DNA of 64,000 nt from PKWO01 sp036384915 (GCA_036384915.1 DASVLJ010000026.1:1-64000); one strand, 5' to 3'. Positions 17,284-26,374 are shown, counted from the stretch's first letter. Notes: generated from the letters alone by a model not told the origin. Made by a program: numbers and translations.

Positions 17284-17880
17284 TCAATGCCCCTCGCAAG
17301 CCGCAATCAAACTGCCCAGATTGCGCCAGCAATACCCCGTCTCGTGCAGCTCCAATCCATCCCAGGAAAACGGCTGCCCGGCCATCAATTCCGCGCCCAG
17401 GTTCTCGTAGAACTTGCGCGCCGCCTCGTTCTGGGTGATGACCCAGACCAGCATGTCCGGTGCGTTCTCGGCCAGGCAGGCACGTGCCGCCGCAGCCACC
17501 AGCTTGCGCCCTATGCCCAGGCGCTGCGCCTGCGGCTTCAGGTAGATGCCGGTCAATTCCGCGTGCACGCCGAACTTCGGTTCGGCCAGCTTCATCGCCG
17601 CGGAAAAACCCAGCACGCCGGACGCATCTTCCGCCACGTACACCATGCGCTTGTCGCCGCTCGGCGTGGAAAGAATGCGTTGCCACAGCGCCGTGCTGTC
17701 TTCGACGCGCATGCCGTCGAGATAAGCATCGGGAATCATGCCGCGATAGGTGGTGCGCCAGCTTTCCACGCGCACCGCGGCGATCGCGGCGGCATCTTCG
17801 ATCACCGCTGCACGGATGGCCGTCCCGCCTATCCTAACATCTTTGGGCGACACCACTGGTACGCTCACTCCCTCAGCCAA
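17284..17880 (-). CDS. GNAT-family N-acetyltransferase
   Basis: The frame is up to 198 residues. It shows the acetyl-CoA-binding stretch Q-R-L-G-I-G-R-K-L-V near 118-127, after beta-strand E-L-T-G-I-Y-L, and a late N-E-A-A-R-K-F-Y-E-N-L-G-A motif, all diagnostic of GNAT enzymes. The TTG at 17880 overlaps the tkt stop by 8 bp; a GTG four codons later is an alternative start. The substrate is unknown. Confidence 0.88.
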   Translation of the reverse strand: MAEGVSVPVVSPKDVRIGGTAIRAAVIEDAAAIAAVRVESWRTTYRGMIPDAYLDGMRVEDSTALWQRILSTPSGDKRMVYVAEDASGVLGFSAAMKLAEPKFGVHAELTGIYLKPQAQRLGIGRKLVAAAARACLAENAPDMLVWVITQNEAARKFYENLGAELMAGQPFSWDGLELHETGYCWRNLGSLIAACEGH

Positions 17881-19930
17881 TCACATGCTTGACCTTGGCC
17901 ACCACGTTTTCCGTGGTGAAGCCGAAGTGCTTGAACAGCACGCCGGCCGGGGCCGATTCGCCGAAAGTGTCGATGCCGACCACGGCGCCTTCCAGGCCGA
18001 CATACTTGTGCCAGAAAGCGGTCACGCCGGCCTCCACCGCCACGCGCGGCAAGCCCTTGGGCAGCACGGACGCCTTGTAGGCGGCATCCTGGCGCTCGAA
18101 CACGTCGGTCGAGGGCATGGAAACCACGCGCACCGGCGTGCCCTCCGCAGCCAAGGCATCGGCCGCTTTCACTGCGAGTTCGACTTCCGAGCCGGTGGCG
18201 ATGATGATGGCCTTCGCACCGGCTGCATCGCGCAGTACGTAGCCGCCGCGCGCAATCGCCGCGATCTGGGCGCCGTCGCGCTCCATGAAGGGCAGGTTCT
18301 GGCGCGACAGGATCAGCGTGGTCGGGCCGTCATGGCGTTTCACCGCGGCTTCCCAGGCAACCGCGGTCTCGGTCGTGTCGCACGGACGCCAGTTGTCCAA
18401 TTGCGGGATCAGGCGCAGGCTCGATACATGCTCGATCGATTGGTGCGTCGGGCCGTCTTCGCCCAAGCCGATCGAATCGTGCGTGAAGACGAAGATCGAA
18501 CGCTGCTTCATCAGCGCGGCCATGCGCAAGGCATTGCGGCTGTAATCGGAGAAGGTCAGGAAGGTGGCGCCGAAGGGAATGAAGCCGCCATGCAAGGCCA
18601 CGCCGTTCATGATGGCGCTCATGCCGAATTCGCGCACGCCGTAGTTGATGTGGTTGCCCGGCTGGCCGGCGCGCAATGCCACGCATTCCTTCCAGTTGGT
18701 CAAATTCGAGCCGGTCAGGTCCGCCGAGCCGCCGAGGAATTCCGGCAGCGCCTGCGCCAGCGCCTGGATTGCGTTTTGGCTGGCCTTGCGCGTGGCGATG
18801 GTTTCCTTCTTGTCGATGCACGAAGCGATCAAGCCCTGCACGGCGGCGTCGAAGTTGGCGGGCAGCTCGCCCTTCATGCGGCGCGACAGTTCGGCGGCCA
18901 GTTCCGGGAATTGCGCACGGTAGGCATCGAACTTGCCGTTCCAATCGGTTTCGAGCAGCTTGCCCGAAGCCTTGGCGTCCCAGGCTTGATAAACCTCCTC
19001 GGGAATGACGAAGGGCGCATCGGTCCAGCCCAGCGCTTCGCGTGTGGCGGCCACTTCCTTGTCGCCCAGGGCCGCGCCGTGCACGCCGTCGGTGCCTTGC
19101 TTGTTGGGCGAACCCTTGCCGATCACGGTCTTGCAGCAGATCAGGGTCGGACGGTCCGACTTCTTGGCCTTGGCGATCGCGGCGTCGACCGCATCGACGT
19201 CATGGCCGTCCACGCCGGGGATCACATTCCAGCCGTAGGCTTCGAAGCGCTTGGGCGTATCGTCGGTGAACCAGCCTTCGACGTGGCCGTCGATCGAGAT
19301 GCCGTTGTCGTCGTACAGCACGATCAGCTTGGCCAGCTTGAGCGTACCCGCCAGCGAGCATGCCTCGTGCGAAATGCCTTCCATCAGGCAGCCGTCGCCG
19401 ACGAAGGCATAGGTGTAGTGGTCGATCACATCGAAACCGGGGCGGTTGAACTGCGCCGCCAGCAGGGTTTCGGCCAGCGCCATGCCGACCGCGTTGGTGA
19501 TGCCCTGGCCCAGCGGGCCGGTGGTGGTTTCCACGCCGGGCGTGACGTGGACTTCCGGGTGGCCGGCGGTCTTGGAGTGCAGTTGGCGGAAATTTTTGAT
19601 TTCGTCCATCGACAGGTCATAACCCGTCAGGTGCAGCAGCGCGTAATGCAGCATCGAGCCATGGCCGTTCGAGAGCAAAAAGCGGTCGCGGTCGATCCAG
19701 TGCGGATTGGCCGGGTTATGGCGATAATGGCGTACCCACAGGGCGAGCGCGATTTCGGCCATGCCCATGGGCATGCCGGGATGTCCGGAATTGGCTTTCT
19801 GAACGGCATCCATTGCCAATGCACGGATGGCATCGGCCATTTTCTTGGTCGAGAGCTTGGGGGTCATGATGTTCTGGTTGGCTTCGCTTGTGGCGGGTAT
19901 AGTGACGACTGCGTTGACGAATTGCTGCAA
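17873..19930 (-). CDS. tkt: Transketolase
   Basis: The enzyme of the non-oxidative pentose phosphate pathway and Calvin cycle moves two-carbon units using thiamine diphosphate. Visible marks are S-G-H-P-G-M-P-M-G, the TPP motif G-D-G-C-L-M-E-G and the G-L-G-E-D-G-P-T-H-Q-S-I-E-H segment. The frame starts at a TTG at 19930 (685 residues). The Met at 19867 (M-T-P-K-L-S-T-K-K-M-A-D-A-I) matches the usual family N-terminus better and gives 664 residues. It is transcribed divergently from rsmE. Confidence 0.97.
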   Translation of the reverse strand: MQQFVNAVVTIPATSEANQNIMTPKLSTKKMADAIRALAMDAVQKANSGHPGMPMGMAEIALALWVRHYRHNPANPHWIDRDRFLLSNGHGSMLHYALLHLTGYDLSMDEIKNFRQLHSKTAGHPEVHVTPGVETTTGPLGQGITNAVGMALAETLLAAQFNRPGFDVIDHYTYAFVGDGCLMEGISHEACSLAGTLKLAKLIVLYDDNGISIDGHVEGWFTDDTPKRFEAYGWNVIPGVDGHDVDAVDAAIAKAKKSDRPTLICCKTVIGKGSPNKQGTDGVHGAALGDKEVAATREALGWTDAPFVIPEEVYQAWDAKASGKLLETDWNGKFDAYRAQFPELAAELSRRMKGELPANFDAAVQGLIASCIDKKETIATRKASQNAIQALAQALPEFLGGSADLTGSNLTNWKECVALRAGQPGNHINYGVREFGMSAIMNGVALHGGFIPFGATFLTFSDYSRNALRMAALMKQRSIFVFTHDSIGLGEDGPTHQSIEHVSSLRLIPQLDNWRPCDTTETAVAWEAAVKRHDGPTTLILSRQNLPFMERDGAQIAAIARGGYVLRDAAGAKAIIIATGSEVELAVKAADALAAEGTPVRVVSMPSTDVFERQDAAYKASVLPKGLPRVAVEAGVTAFWHKYVGLEGAVVGIDTFGESAPAGVLFKHFGFTTENVVAKVKHVIG

Positions 19931-20084
19931 AGCCGCTTATTTTACCAGAGCGAGGCCCGCTATTTAGGCAAGATTGCCCGCCGGCGATGCAATTGACGAT
20001 ACCTCGCCGCCCAATCACGCCATCACCACAAGTTCGCGCATCTTCACCCAATTTACAACAACTCCAATTCATTTCCATTTTTTC

Positions 20085-20810
20085 ATGCCCCGCTTCCATC
20101 TCCCAGAACCGCTTGCCATCGGCGCCGTTGTCGATCTGCCCGAGCACCTGGCGCACCACGTCACTGTGCTGCGCCTGGCAATTGGCGACACGATTACGCT
20201 GTTCAACGGAGAAGGCGGCGAATTCACGGCAAGTTTGTGCGAGATCGCAAAAAAACGTGCATCGGCGGAGATCAAGACCTTTTCTCCCCATGAGGTGGAA
20301 CTGCCTTATGCCGTGACGCTGGCACAAGCCTTGCCGGAAGCGTCCAAGATGGACGAGATCGTACAAAAGGCCGTTGAATTGGGCGTGGCGGCAATCCAGC
20401 CGCTGGCGGCACAGCGCTGCGTAGTCAAGTTATCGAGCGAGCGTGCCGGCAAAAAGCTGGCGCACTGGCAAGGCATCGTCGAATCGGCCGCCGAGCAATG
20501 CGGCCGCAACCGCCTGGCCCATCTGGCCGAGCCGGCCGAATTCGCTTCCTGGATCGCCCAGCAGGACATACACAAACGCATCCTGCTCTCGCCGCGCGCC
20601 GAGCAAAGCCTGTCGGACTGGGCGCGCCACCATCCGCCACAAGCCGTCACCATTCTGATCGGCCCCGAAGGCGGCTTTTCGGAAAAGGAAGAGGAATTGG
20701 CCATCAAGCACGGCGCCCTGCTCCTTTCCATGGGGGCGCGCGTGCTGCGTACCGAGACGGCCGGCATGGCGGCGCTTGCGGCGCTCAACGCGGTTTGGGG
20801 CGAGATGTAG
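20085..20810 (+). CDS. rsmE: 16S rRNA (uracil-1498-N3)-methyltransferase
   Basis: The 241-residue protein begins M-P-R-F-H-L-P, the standard RsmE start; the longer upstream frame is rejected. It has an N-terminal PUA-like domain and a SPOUT knot with I-L-I-G-P-E-G-G-F-S near 190 and L-G-x-R-V-L-R-T-E-T-A-type residues (M-G-A-R-V-L-R-T-E-T-A) at the end. It methylates U1498 of 16S rRNA using S-adenosylmethionine. Confidence 0.96.
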   Translation: MPRFHLPEPLAIGAVVDLPEHLAHHVTVLRLAIGDTITLFNGEGGEFTASLCEIAKKRASAEIKTFSPHEVELPYAVTLAQALPEASKMDEIVQKAVELGVAAIQPLAAQRCVVKLSSERAGKKLAHWQGIVESAAEQCGRNRLAHLAEPAEFASWIAQQDIHKRILLSPRAEQSLSDWARHHPPQAVTILIGPEGGFSEKEEELAIKHGALLLSMGARVLRTETAGMAALAALNAVWGEM

Positions 20811-21010
20811 CTTCAAAAGACATTTTTCGGATTCACGCAGAACTGATGAAACTGAATAAAGTTGGCCGGAGAAAGAAAGCAGCATCTTGCCAACGTTCAT
20901 CCAAATTGAACCCCGCAAGAAGCGATTAAGCCCTGCAATTTCCGTCGACAAAAACTGCGCGGAAGCACTTCCAATTGGGCGAAACGCGGAGTTTCATGAT
21001 CAATTCCCGC

Positions 21011-21026
21011 TGGCATCATTCATGCA
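21011..21026 (+). promoter_or_regulatory. Sigma-54-like (-24/-12) promoter candidate
   Basis: The sequence TGGCATCATTCATGCA keeps the GG (21012-21013) and GC (21024-21025) dinucleotides exactly ten bases apart, plus the flanking TGGCA and TGCA of the RpoN consensus. It lies about 50 bp before the start of the small gene at 21076. No enhancer-binding site was identified. Confidence 0.45.
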
Positions 21027-21075
21027 TTGATGCGATTGGCATTCTTGCCCCCTCAATTTGTCTACAGGAGAAATC

Positions 21076-21267
21076 ATGTCCTCTTCAATAGGAACTCTCG
21101 CCGGCGTTAATCAATCAGTCTCTCCTCGCCAAACTATCCATCCCCAGCCTGTGGCGAAGAATACAGCACAAGATTCGGACGGTGACAATGACGGAAGCGC
21201 GAACGCCGTCAAATCGTCCTCGGTGAATCTGGCTGGTTGCGGCAGGTTAGTTGACACCCACGAATAA
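21076..21267 (+). CDS. Small D-x-D-G-D-N-D-G-S protein, unknown function
   Basis: This is a 63-residue product. The ATG at 21076 has an AGGAG box 5-6 bp upstream (ACAGGAGAAATC), which decides the start over the upstream TTG. The middle holds Q-D-S-D-G-D-N-D-G-S-A-N, which resembles a calcium-binding EF-hand loop, and the ends are Ser/Asn-rich. Small proteins with a D-G-D-N-D-G-S block are, as I recall, common in Oxalobacteraceae. No function is known to me. Confidence 0.6.
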   Translation: MSSSIGTLAGVNQSVSPRQTIHPQPVAKNTAQDSDGDNDGSANAVKSSSVNLAGCGRLVDTHE

Positions 21268-21657
21268 GTCACGGCCTGAACGAACACAAGACGCAGCTGC
21301 GGGGGTGAAGCAAATAATTAGGATGGCGCAGGGAAATTTCGCGGTCGAAAACTTATTCGCCGACCGAGAACGTATGACTGCGCTTCGTCGTACCTTCCGC
21401 AGGACTTCCTTTTCGACCGAGAATTTCGCTTCGCCCCTGAATTATTCGCAGATTGGTGATATCCAGCCTGCTTTTGCATTGAAATCGACGCAAAATCGTT
21501 TACCTCGGCGTTGGCATTGAAGTTGCTCTTCGCGTCTCATCTCCGTCGCCAAAATTTGCATGCAAACCATACGCGAGATAACACATTGGACAGACGATGA
21601 GGGAATACTCTTGCCAGGACAAGCCGCAAGGCCAATGGAAAATTTTCGGGAGGCACA
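21268..21657. other. Gap with no supported gene
   Basis: This 390-bp AT-richer stretch contains only frames without ribosome-binding sites or recognisable domains (21251-21520, and 21560-21751, which overlaps the next gene). It could be decayed coding sequence, since the gene that follows begins abruptly in the middle of its family's N-terminal motif. Confidence 0.4.
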
Positions 21658-22416
21658 GTGCGTGACATTCGCGGTGCGCTTCCCAGCGGGCTGCTGTCAG
21701 GTGCGTGGTGCGACAACAATCCGTTCGCTACAAGCCTCCTGGAAGCCCTGAGCTTTGCCACTCCGGCCCTGGAGTCGTTTTTCATACGAACAATTGTGGA
21801 TATACTCCCTGAATTGAAAGAGCATGACCGTATCGAGCAATGTCGAAGGTTTATTCAGGAGGAGTCGATTCATTCGCGGGAACACAGAAAATTCAATACC
21901 GCGCTCGTTGAATATTTGGGCACCCATCCTCTTGGCTTGTATGCATTGCAGGGCGGTTTGAAGATCGCGAGGCACCGCCTCAGTCTTCGATCGCGTTTAC
22001 AGTTGGTCGCCGCCATGGAACATTGTTCAACTGTGCTCTCTTTAGCCTATCTCGATTCGCAGGAGTCCTGGGACATTGGATCGGAATACGCAAGCGTGCT
22101 TTTTGCCGGACACGCCGCGGAGGAAGTCGCGCACAGATCTGTCGCGTTCGAAATTTGGCAAGAACGTTCACACACAAATGTCCTCGGCAGGTTTTCGACA
22201 ATGTGCGTCATTCTCCTCGCGGCGACGGTATACCTCGGCGCGGTCACCTTGTGGATCAGGCGACGGAAGTCAAGTAATGCCATGGCAGCTGTCAGCAGTA
22301 CCTTGAAATTGAATTCGACCGCCTTTGACCGCATCAAAACCGGATGCGCTTTGCTGCGTCAGCTCTTTCTCTTCGTGAATCCCAACCACAATCCCATACA
22401 CCTGGTGAGTCGCTAG
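21658..22416 (+). CDS. Predicted metal-dependent hydrolase (COG3687-like, ferritin-like helices)
   Basis: The 252-residue product starts at GTG, with GGGAGG about 6 bp upstream. The first half shows E-S-F-F-I-R and E-E-S-I-H-S-R-E-H, and the middle shows A-A-E-E-V-A-H-R. These Glu/His pairs form the predicted di-metal site of the PF10118 family, annotated as metal-dependent hydrolase but unverified biochemically. A hydrophobic stretch (about 183-198) suggests a membrane-associated C-terminal part. The N-terminus is shorter than usual for the family as I recall it. The YceI-like lipoprotein gene follows 35 bp downstream. Confidence 0.68.
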   Translation: MRDIRGALPSGLLSGAWCDNNPFATSLLEALSFATPALESFFIRTIVDILPELKEHDRIEQCRRFIQEESIHSREHRKFNTALVEYLGTHPLGLYALQGGLKIARHRLSLRSRLQLVAAMEHCSTVLSLAYLDSQESWDIGSEYASVLFAGHAAEEVAHRSVAFEIWQERSHTNVLGRFSTMCVILLAATVYLGAVTLWIRRRKSSNAMAAVSSTLKLNSTAFDRIKTGCALLRQLFLFVNPNHNPIHLVSR

Positions 22417-22451
22417 GTAGTCACCATAACTTGAAAGACGAGGACTATTAC

Positions 22452-23183
22452 ATGATAAACCAGGGACTAAAACGGTTCGTGACGCTCTCCATTGCCGCAG
22501 TTTGTATAAGCTGCTCTTCCGGCACGACGCCTCCGCCGGCCATGAAAACCGATGCTCGGAACGAAGGTCAAAATGCATTATTGGACGAGCAATACGATGC
22601 TTTGGCAAAAAATGGCGCCAAGGTAATCAGGATCAATCCGTCCAAGTCCACTGTAAGGATCTATGCATTTCGAGGTGGCCGCGCCTCTCGACTCGGACAC
22701 AACCACGTCATATCGGCGCCGGAGTTCACCGGATTTTTCGCTATGCAGGATTCACCAAACGACGCTCGTTTCGATCTCGAATTCAGGCTGGACAAGCTGG
22801 AAATCGACAATCCCGAGTATCGCGCTCCACTTGGCAAGGCATTCGCGACGACAGTTTCCCCCGATGCGATAGCCGGAACACGAGACCACATGCTTGGGGA
22901 AAACAATATGCAGGCAGCTGCCTACCCGCTTGTCCAAATCCACTCGCTCCACATTACCGGCGAATCGCCGAAGTTCGCCGTCGATGCGCGCATCGACATA
23001 CACGGGCAATCGCGCGAAATGTGGATTCCCCTTACCGTTGAAGGATTACCCGAGCACCTTGATGCCACGGGGGCATTGGTCATTCGACAAACGGATTTCG
23101 GCATCAAGCCCTACTCCGTTATGAACGGTCTCCTTTCGGTTCAAGACGAAGTTGTCGTCGATTTTCACCTGGTGAGCGATTGA
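22452..23183 (+). CDS. YceI-like lipoprotein
   Basis: The ATG at 22452 gives 243 residues. The N-terminus is a signal sequence (K-R-F-V-T-L-S-I-A-A-V) with cysteines at 18 and 21, so lipid attachment is possible although the lipobox is not ideal. The rest resembles the YceI beta-barrel fold, which binds long isoprenoid or amphiphilic ligands: S-R-L-G-H-N-H-V-I, D-x-R-F-D-L-E-F-R-L-D, and a final D-E-V-V-V-D-F-H-L-V. An extracytoplasmic location and ligand binding are inferred. It probably shares an operon with the preceding gene. Confidence 0.75.
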   Translation: MINQGLKRFVTLSIAAVCISCSSGTTPPPAMKTDARNEGQNALLDEQYDALAKNGAKVIRINPSKSTVRIYAFRGGRASRLGHNHVISAPEFTGFFAMQDSPNDARFDLEFRLDKLEIDNPEYRAPLGKAFATTVSPDAIAGTRDHMLGENNMQAAAYPLVQIHSLHITGESPKFAVDARIDIHGQSREMWIPLTVEGLPEHLDATGALVIRQTDFGIKPYSVMNGLLSVQDEVVVDFHLVSD

Positions 23184-23244
23184 AGTATGGCCGTGCCGAA
23201 AAAAGACACCGGCGCTGTCGCCTTCAGTCAAGGTTTCCTTAATT

Positions 23245-23865
23245 GTGCAATTCAATTCCGAGCACCGGCGCATTAAATTCGACATCATTTCCCCGGCTTC
23301 GCGACGAGGCAACAGCGCATATGCGGAACGGAATGCTGAAGGCGTGCTCCATGCAATGCAACTGGAGCCGGATGACAATAATTTTCGTGAAGTCAATCCA
23401 GAAGCGGATTGGGGCGGGACCGGCATCATCATTTGGGACTTCTTCGCTCCATGGTGGTCATGGACTCAAAAGGAGATCGTCGGCACCGGGCAGGTTGATA
23501 AGCGTGCCTGCGTACTGTTACGCTCTGCACCAAAATCAACCACATCCAAAACTTGCCAAGTCATAAGCTGCATCGACCCAGAGTCCCATCTTGCATTGCA
23601 GACCCAAATTTTTGATAGACAAAACGCTTTGCAGCGAACAATCACGGTCGAAAAGTTTTCACACATGAAAGGCGGCGCAAAGATCGCCACAAAGATTCGT
23701 ATTACTGGAATTGACGGATCGATGACTATAGCGGAAACCTATAGCGGCGATGAACAGTTCGACATTCCACGAGATGCATTTACCAAATTTGCAAGCACAA
23801 TTCTGGATCGGCACAACCCATACCAACAAGAGGGCCGACAGGAACGCGCTGGCGCCCTCAAATAA
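23245..23865 (+). CDS. LolA-like/outer-membrane lipoprotein-sorting domain, probably N-terminally truncated
   Basis: The 206-residue frame starts at GTG without a clear ribosome-binding site. The segment F-F-A-P-W-W-S-W-T-Q-K-E-I-V-G-T-G-Q-V-D-K-R-A-C resembles the middle of PF17131-type sorting proteins. No signal peptide is present, and the reading frame opens 62 bp after the YceI-like gene. A complete family member would have an extra N-terminal domain. An ATG frame at 23187 runs only 29 codons. Truncation or frameshift decay is likely. Confidence 0.5.
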   Translation: MQFNSEHRRIKFDIISPASRRGNSAYAERNAEGVLHAMQLEPDDNNFREVNPEADWGGTGIIIWDFFAPWWSWTQKEIVGTGQVDKRACVLLRSAPKSTTSKTCQVISCIDPESHLALQTQIFDRQNALQRTITVEKFSHMKGGAKIATKIRITGIDGSMTIAETYSGDEQFDIPRDAFTKFASTILDRHNPYQQEGRQERAGALK

Positions 23866-23983
23866 TATTACCCATATAAAATTCAGGCAAGGAGAACAAG
23901 ACTCACTTCATTCAGGCCGGTATGCGCTGCTATCGAGAGTATACTGTTGCGTTTTTTGCTCCGCCTCGAAAGAATGACAATAT

Positions 23984-24328
23984 ATGAGCACACTGCCCGC
24001 ATGCCCCAAATGCCACTCCGAATTCACCTATGAAGACGGTGGCATGTATATCTGCCCCGAGTGCGCCCATGAATGGTCCGCCAACGGCGGCACCGATTCT
24101 GCGGACGAAGGCAAGCGCACTTACCGCGATTCCGCCGGCAACGTGCTGCAGGATGGCGATACCGTCACGGTCATCAAGGATTTGAAATTGAAAGGGTCCG
24201 GCGGCGTCGTCAAGATGGGCACCAAGGTCAAGAACATACGCTTGGTGGATAGCGACCACGATATCGACTGCAAGATCGATGGCTTCGGCGCCATGAGCTT
24301 GAAATCGGAGTTCGTCAAGAAAGTGTAA
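23984..24328 (+). CDS. yjdM: Zinc-ribbon protein YjdM (PhnA family)
   Basis: The 114-residue protein has an N-terminal zinc ribbon C-P-K-C ... C-P-E-C (residues 7-10 and 25-28). The PhnA/YjdM C-terminal domain follows, with D-G-D-T-V-T-V-I-K-D-L-K-L-K-G and F-G-A-M-S-L-K-S-E-F-V-K-K. Despite the old name it is not a phosphonatase, and its cellular role is unclear. It stands alone on the plus strand. Confidence 0.93.
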   Translation: MSTLPACPKCHSEFTYEDGGMYICPECAHEWSANGGTDSADEGKRTYRDSAGNVLQDGDTVTVIKDLKLKGSGGVVKMGTKVKNIRLVDSDHDIDCKIDGFGAMSLKSEFVKKV

Positions 24329-24427
24329 GCCGGGTTCCCATTGGAATGACGCGTTTTTTGCAAACCCCTCTTTAAATTGCAACAATAATTCGCATGTGGG
24401 GTCTATTCACCCCGGAGGCATGCTTGT

Positions 24428-25267
24428 ATGCAATGGTTGCGTCGCCTGTTCCGCCGCAAGCGGCGGGAAATTCCCGATATGCTGTGGCGTGCCACCGTAG
24501 CGCGCCTGCCCTTGCTGCGTCGGCTGTCCCCGCAGGATCTAGGTCGGCTGAAAATGCTGGCCGAGGAATTGCTGCACACCAAGACTATCACCGGCGCACG
24601 CGGCTTCGAAGTCACCGACGAGATCGCCGTCTTCATCGTGGCGCAGGCTGCCTTGCCGGTATTGAATCTCACGCTCGACCTGTACGACGATATTCCAGGC
24701 ATCGTCGTCTATCCCGGCGGGTTCATCGTTAACCAAAAACAGGTGGACCAAGGCGGCCTGGTGCAGGAATGGCGCGAAACCCTGGCCGGGCAAGCCATGG
24801 ATGCCGGCGGCGCCATCGTGCTATCTTGGGAAGACGTGGAAGAAAGCAGCGATTTCTGGTCGCGCCGCAACGTGGTGATCCACGAATTTGCCCACAAGAT
24901 CGACATGCAGCGGCGAGGCGCCAATGGCTGTCCGCCCTTTTTGCTTCCTTACCACGAGGGTATGCGGGTAGACCATTGGCAACGCGTCTTTACCGCCGCA
25001 TTCGAGGATTTCCGCGGGCGCGTGCGCAGCTTCCACCGCCCCATGCGGATCACGGCCGATTCGCCGCCGGATCTGTTGCAGCAATTGCATGAACAGGGCA
25101 TACGTCCGCTGCCCATGGACCCATATGCCGGAAAAAACGCCGCGGAATTCTTTGCCGTCGCCTCGGAAGCCTTCTTTGTGTCGCCCACCCATCTGGCCAT
25201 CGATTACCCGGACTTGTACCGGTTGATGGAGCGCTATTATCTGCAAAGAACAATACCTCACCCCTGA
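24428..25267 (+). CDS. mtfA: Zinc-dependent peptidase MtfA
   Basis: The 279-residue protein has the zincin motif H-E-F-A-H-K-I-D (His152, Glu153, His156) and the family's C-terminal A-A-E-F-F-A-V-A-S-E-A-F-F segment, which supplies the third ligand Glu. The N-terminus is rich in Arg. In enterobacteria MtfA binds the Mlc repressor and so affects glucose uptake; whether that partner exists here is unknown. Confidence 0.94.
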   Translation: MQWLRRLFRRKRREIPDMLWRATVARLPLLRRLSPQDLGRLKMLAEELLHTKTITGARGFEVTDEIAVFIVAQAALPVLNLTLDLYDDIPGIVVYPGGFIVNQKQVDQGGLVQEWRETLAGQAMDAGGAIVLSWEDVEESSDFWSRRNVVIHEFAHKIDMQRRGANGCPPFLLPYHEGMRVDHWQRVFTAAFEDFRGRVRSFHRPMRITADSPPDLLQQLHEQGIRPLPMDPYAGKNAAEFFAVASEAFFVSPTHLAIDYPDLYRLMERYYLQRTIPHP

Positions 25268-25315
25268 TTTGCCTTGCCTTTGGCTAAGTATGCATGGGAA
25301 TCCCCTATAATCTAA

Positions 25316-25321
25316 AGTTTT
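25316..25321 (+). promoter_or_regulatory. -10 box (TATAAT) upstream of ribF
   Basis: A perfect TATAAT lies 19 bp before the ribF ATG, with no good -35 at 16-18 bp. The position is close to the start codon, so the leader would be very short. No FMN riboswitch is visible. Confidence 0.4.
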
Positions 25322-25339
25322 GCGACAAATCCAGGCAAG

Positions 25340-26317
25340 ATGAAGGTTTTCCGCGGACTTCCCAATGCCGCATCGCGGGCGCCCTGCGCGCTGACGATAG
25401 GCAATTTCGACGGCGTGCACCGGGGCCATCAGGCTCTGCTTTCGCGCGTGCGCGACGCTGCGGACGGCCTGGGACTGGAAGCGGCCGTGATGACGTTCGA
25501 GCCGCACCCGCGCGAATTCTTCGCGCAACTGGGAGGCGACCCATCGAAAGCGCCAACGCGCATCGCCAACCTGCGCGACAAGCTGCAGGCATTGGCCGAT
25601 GCCGGCGTCGACCGCGTGATCGTCGAGCACTTCAACGCGCATTTCTCGGGCCAATCGCCGCAGGAATTCGTCGAAAAGGTGCTGGTGCAGGGCTTGCACG
25701 TGAAATGGCTCATGGTGGGCGAGGATTTCCGCTATGGCGCCAAGCGTGCCGGCGACGTCGCCACGCTGGTCGAGGCCGGCAAGCAATACGGCTTCGAAGT
25801 GCAGGCGCTGCCGGCGGTGGTCAACGAGGGCGTCCGCATCTCGTCTTCCGCCGTGCGCGGGGCGCTGGCGCAGGGAGATTTCGTCCATGCGCAAGCCTTG
25901 CTCGGGCACCCATACACGGTATCGGGCCACGTGATACATGGCAAGAAACTGGGCCGTACCATCGGCTATCCGACATTGAATCTGCGCATCGCCCACAAGC
26001 GTCCGGCGCTCTCGGGCATCTTCGTGGTGCGCGTGCATGGCCTGGGTGACCGCGCCATCGAAGGCGTGGCCAGCATGGGCGTACGTCCCACCGTGGAAGA
26101 TGCGGGCCGGGTGCTGCTGGAAACCTATCTGTTCGACTACAACCAACACTGCTACGGAAAATTGATCAAGGTGGAATTCTTGAAGAAACTGCGCGATGAG
26201 GAAAAGTTCGTCGATCTGCCGACCCTGACCGCCGCGATAGCGCGCGACGCACAACACGCGCGCCAATTCTTCCTGGAACAGACGGCCCTGGCCGTCTCGG
26301 CGACCGACCGAATTTGA
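25340..26317 (+). CDS. ribF: Bifunctional riboflavin kinase / FAD synthetase
   Basis: The 325-residue enzyme makes FMN and then FAD from riboflavin. The N-terminal adenylyltransferase half has I-G-N-F-D-G-V-H-R-G-H-Q (about 20-31). The C-terminal kinase half has L-G-R-T-I-G-Y-P-T-L-N-L (about 209-220). It is followed 57 bp later by ileS, the conserved ribF-ileS-lspA order of proteobacteria. Confidence 0.97.
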   Translation: MKVFRGLPNAASRAPCALTIGNFDGVHRGHQALLSRVRDAADGLGLEAAVMTFEPHPREFFAQLGGDPSKAPTRIANLRDKLQALADAGVDRVIVEHFNAHFSGQSPQEFVEKVLVQGLHVKWLMVGEDFRYGAKRAGDVATLVEAGKQYGFEVQALPAVVNEGVRISSSAVRGALAQGDFVHAQALLGHPYTVSGHVIHGKKLGRTIGYPTLNLRIAHKRPALSGIFVVRVHGLGDRAIEGVASMGVRPTVEDAGRVLLETYLFDYNQHCYGKLIKVEFLKKLRDEEKFVDLPTLTAAIARDAQHARQFFLEQTALAVSATDRI

Positions 26318-26374
26318 CGTCCGCTTCCCCCATCAAGCGAAACCACGTCAACCGATTTTTTAGAAAACTGAATT

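Noticed and set aside
17750..19996. 748-codon plus-strand frame
   Set aside because: Shadow of tkt; it begins inside GNAT and ends over the tkt promoter.
21251..21520. 89-codon plus-strand frame
   Set aside because: No ribosome-binding site and no family similarity; not called.
24821..26266. 481-codon minus-strand frame
   Set aside because: Shadow of mtfA and ribF.
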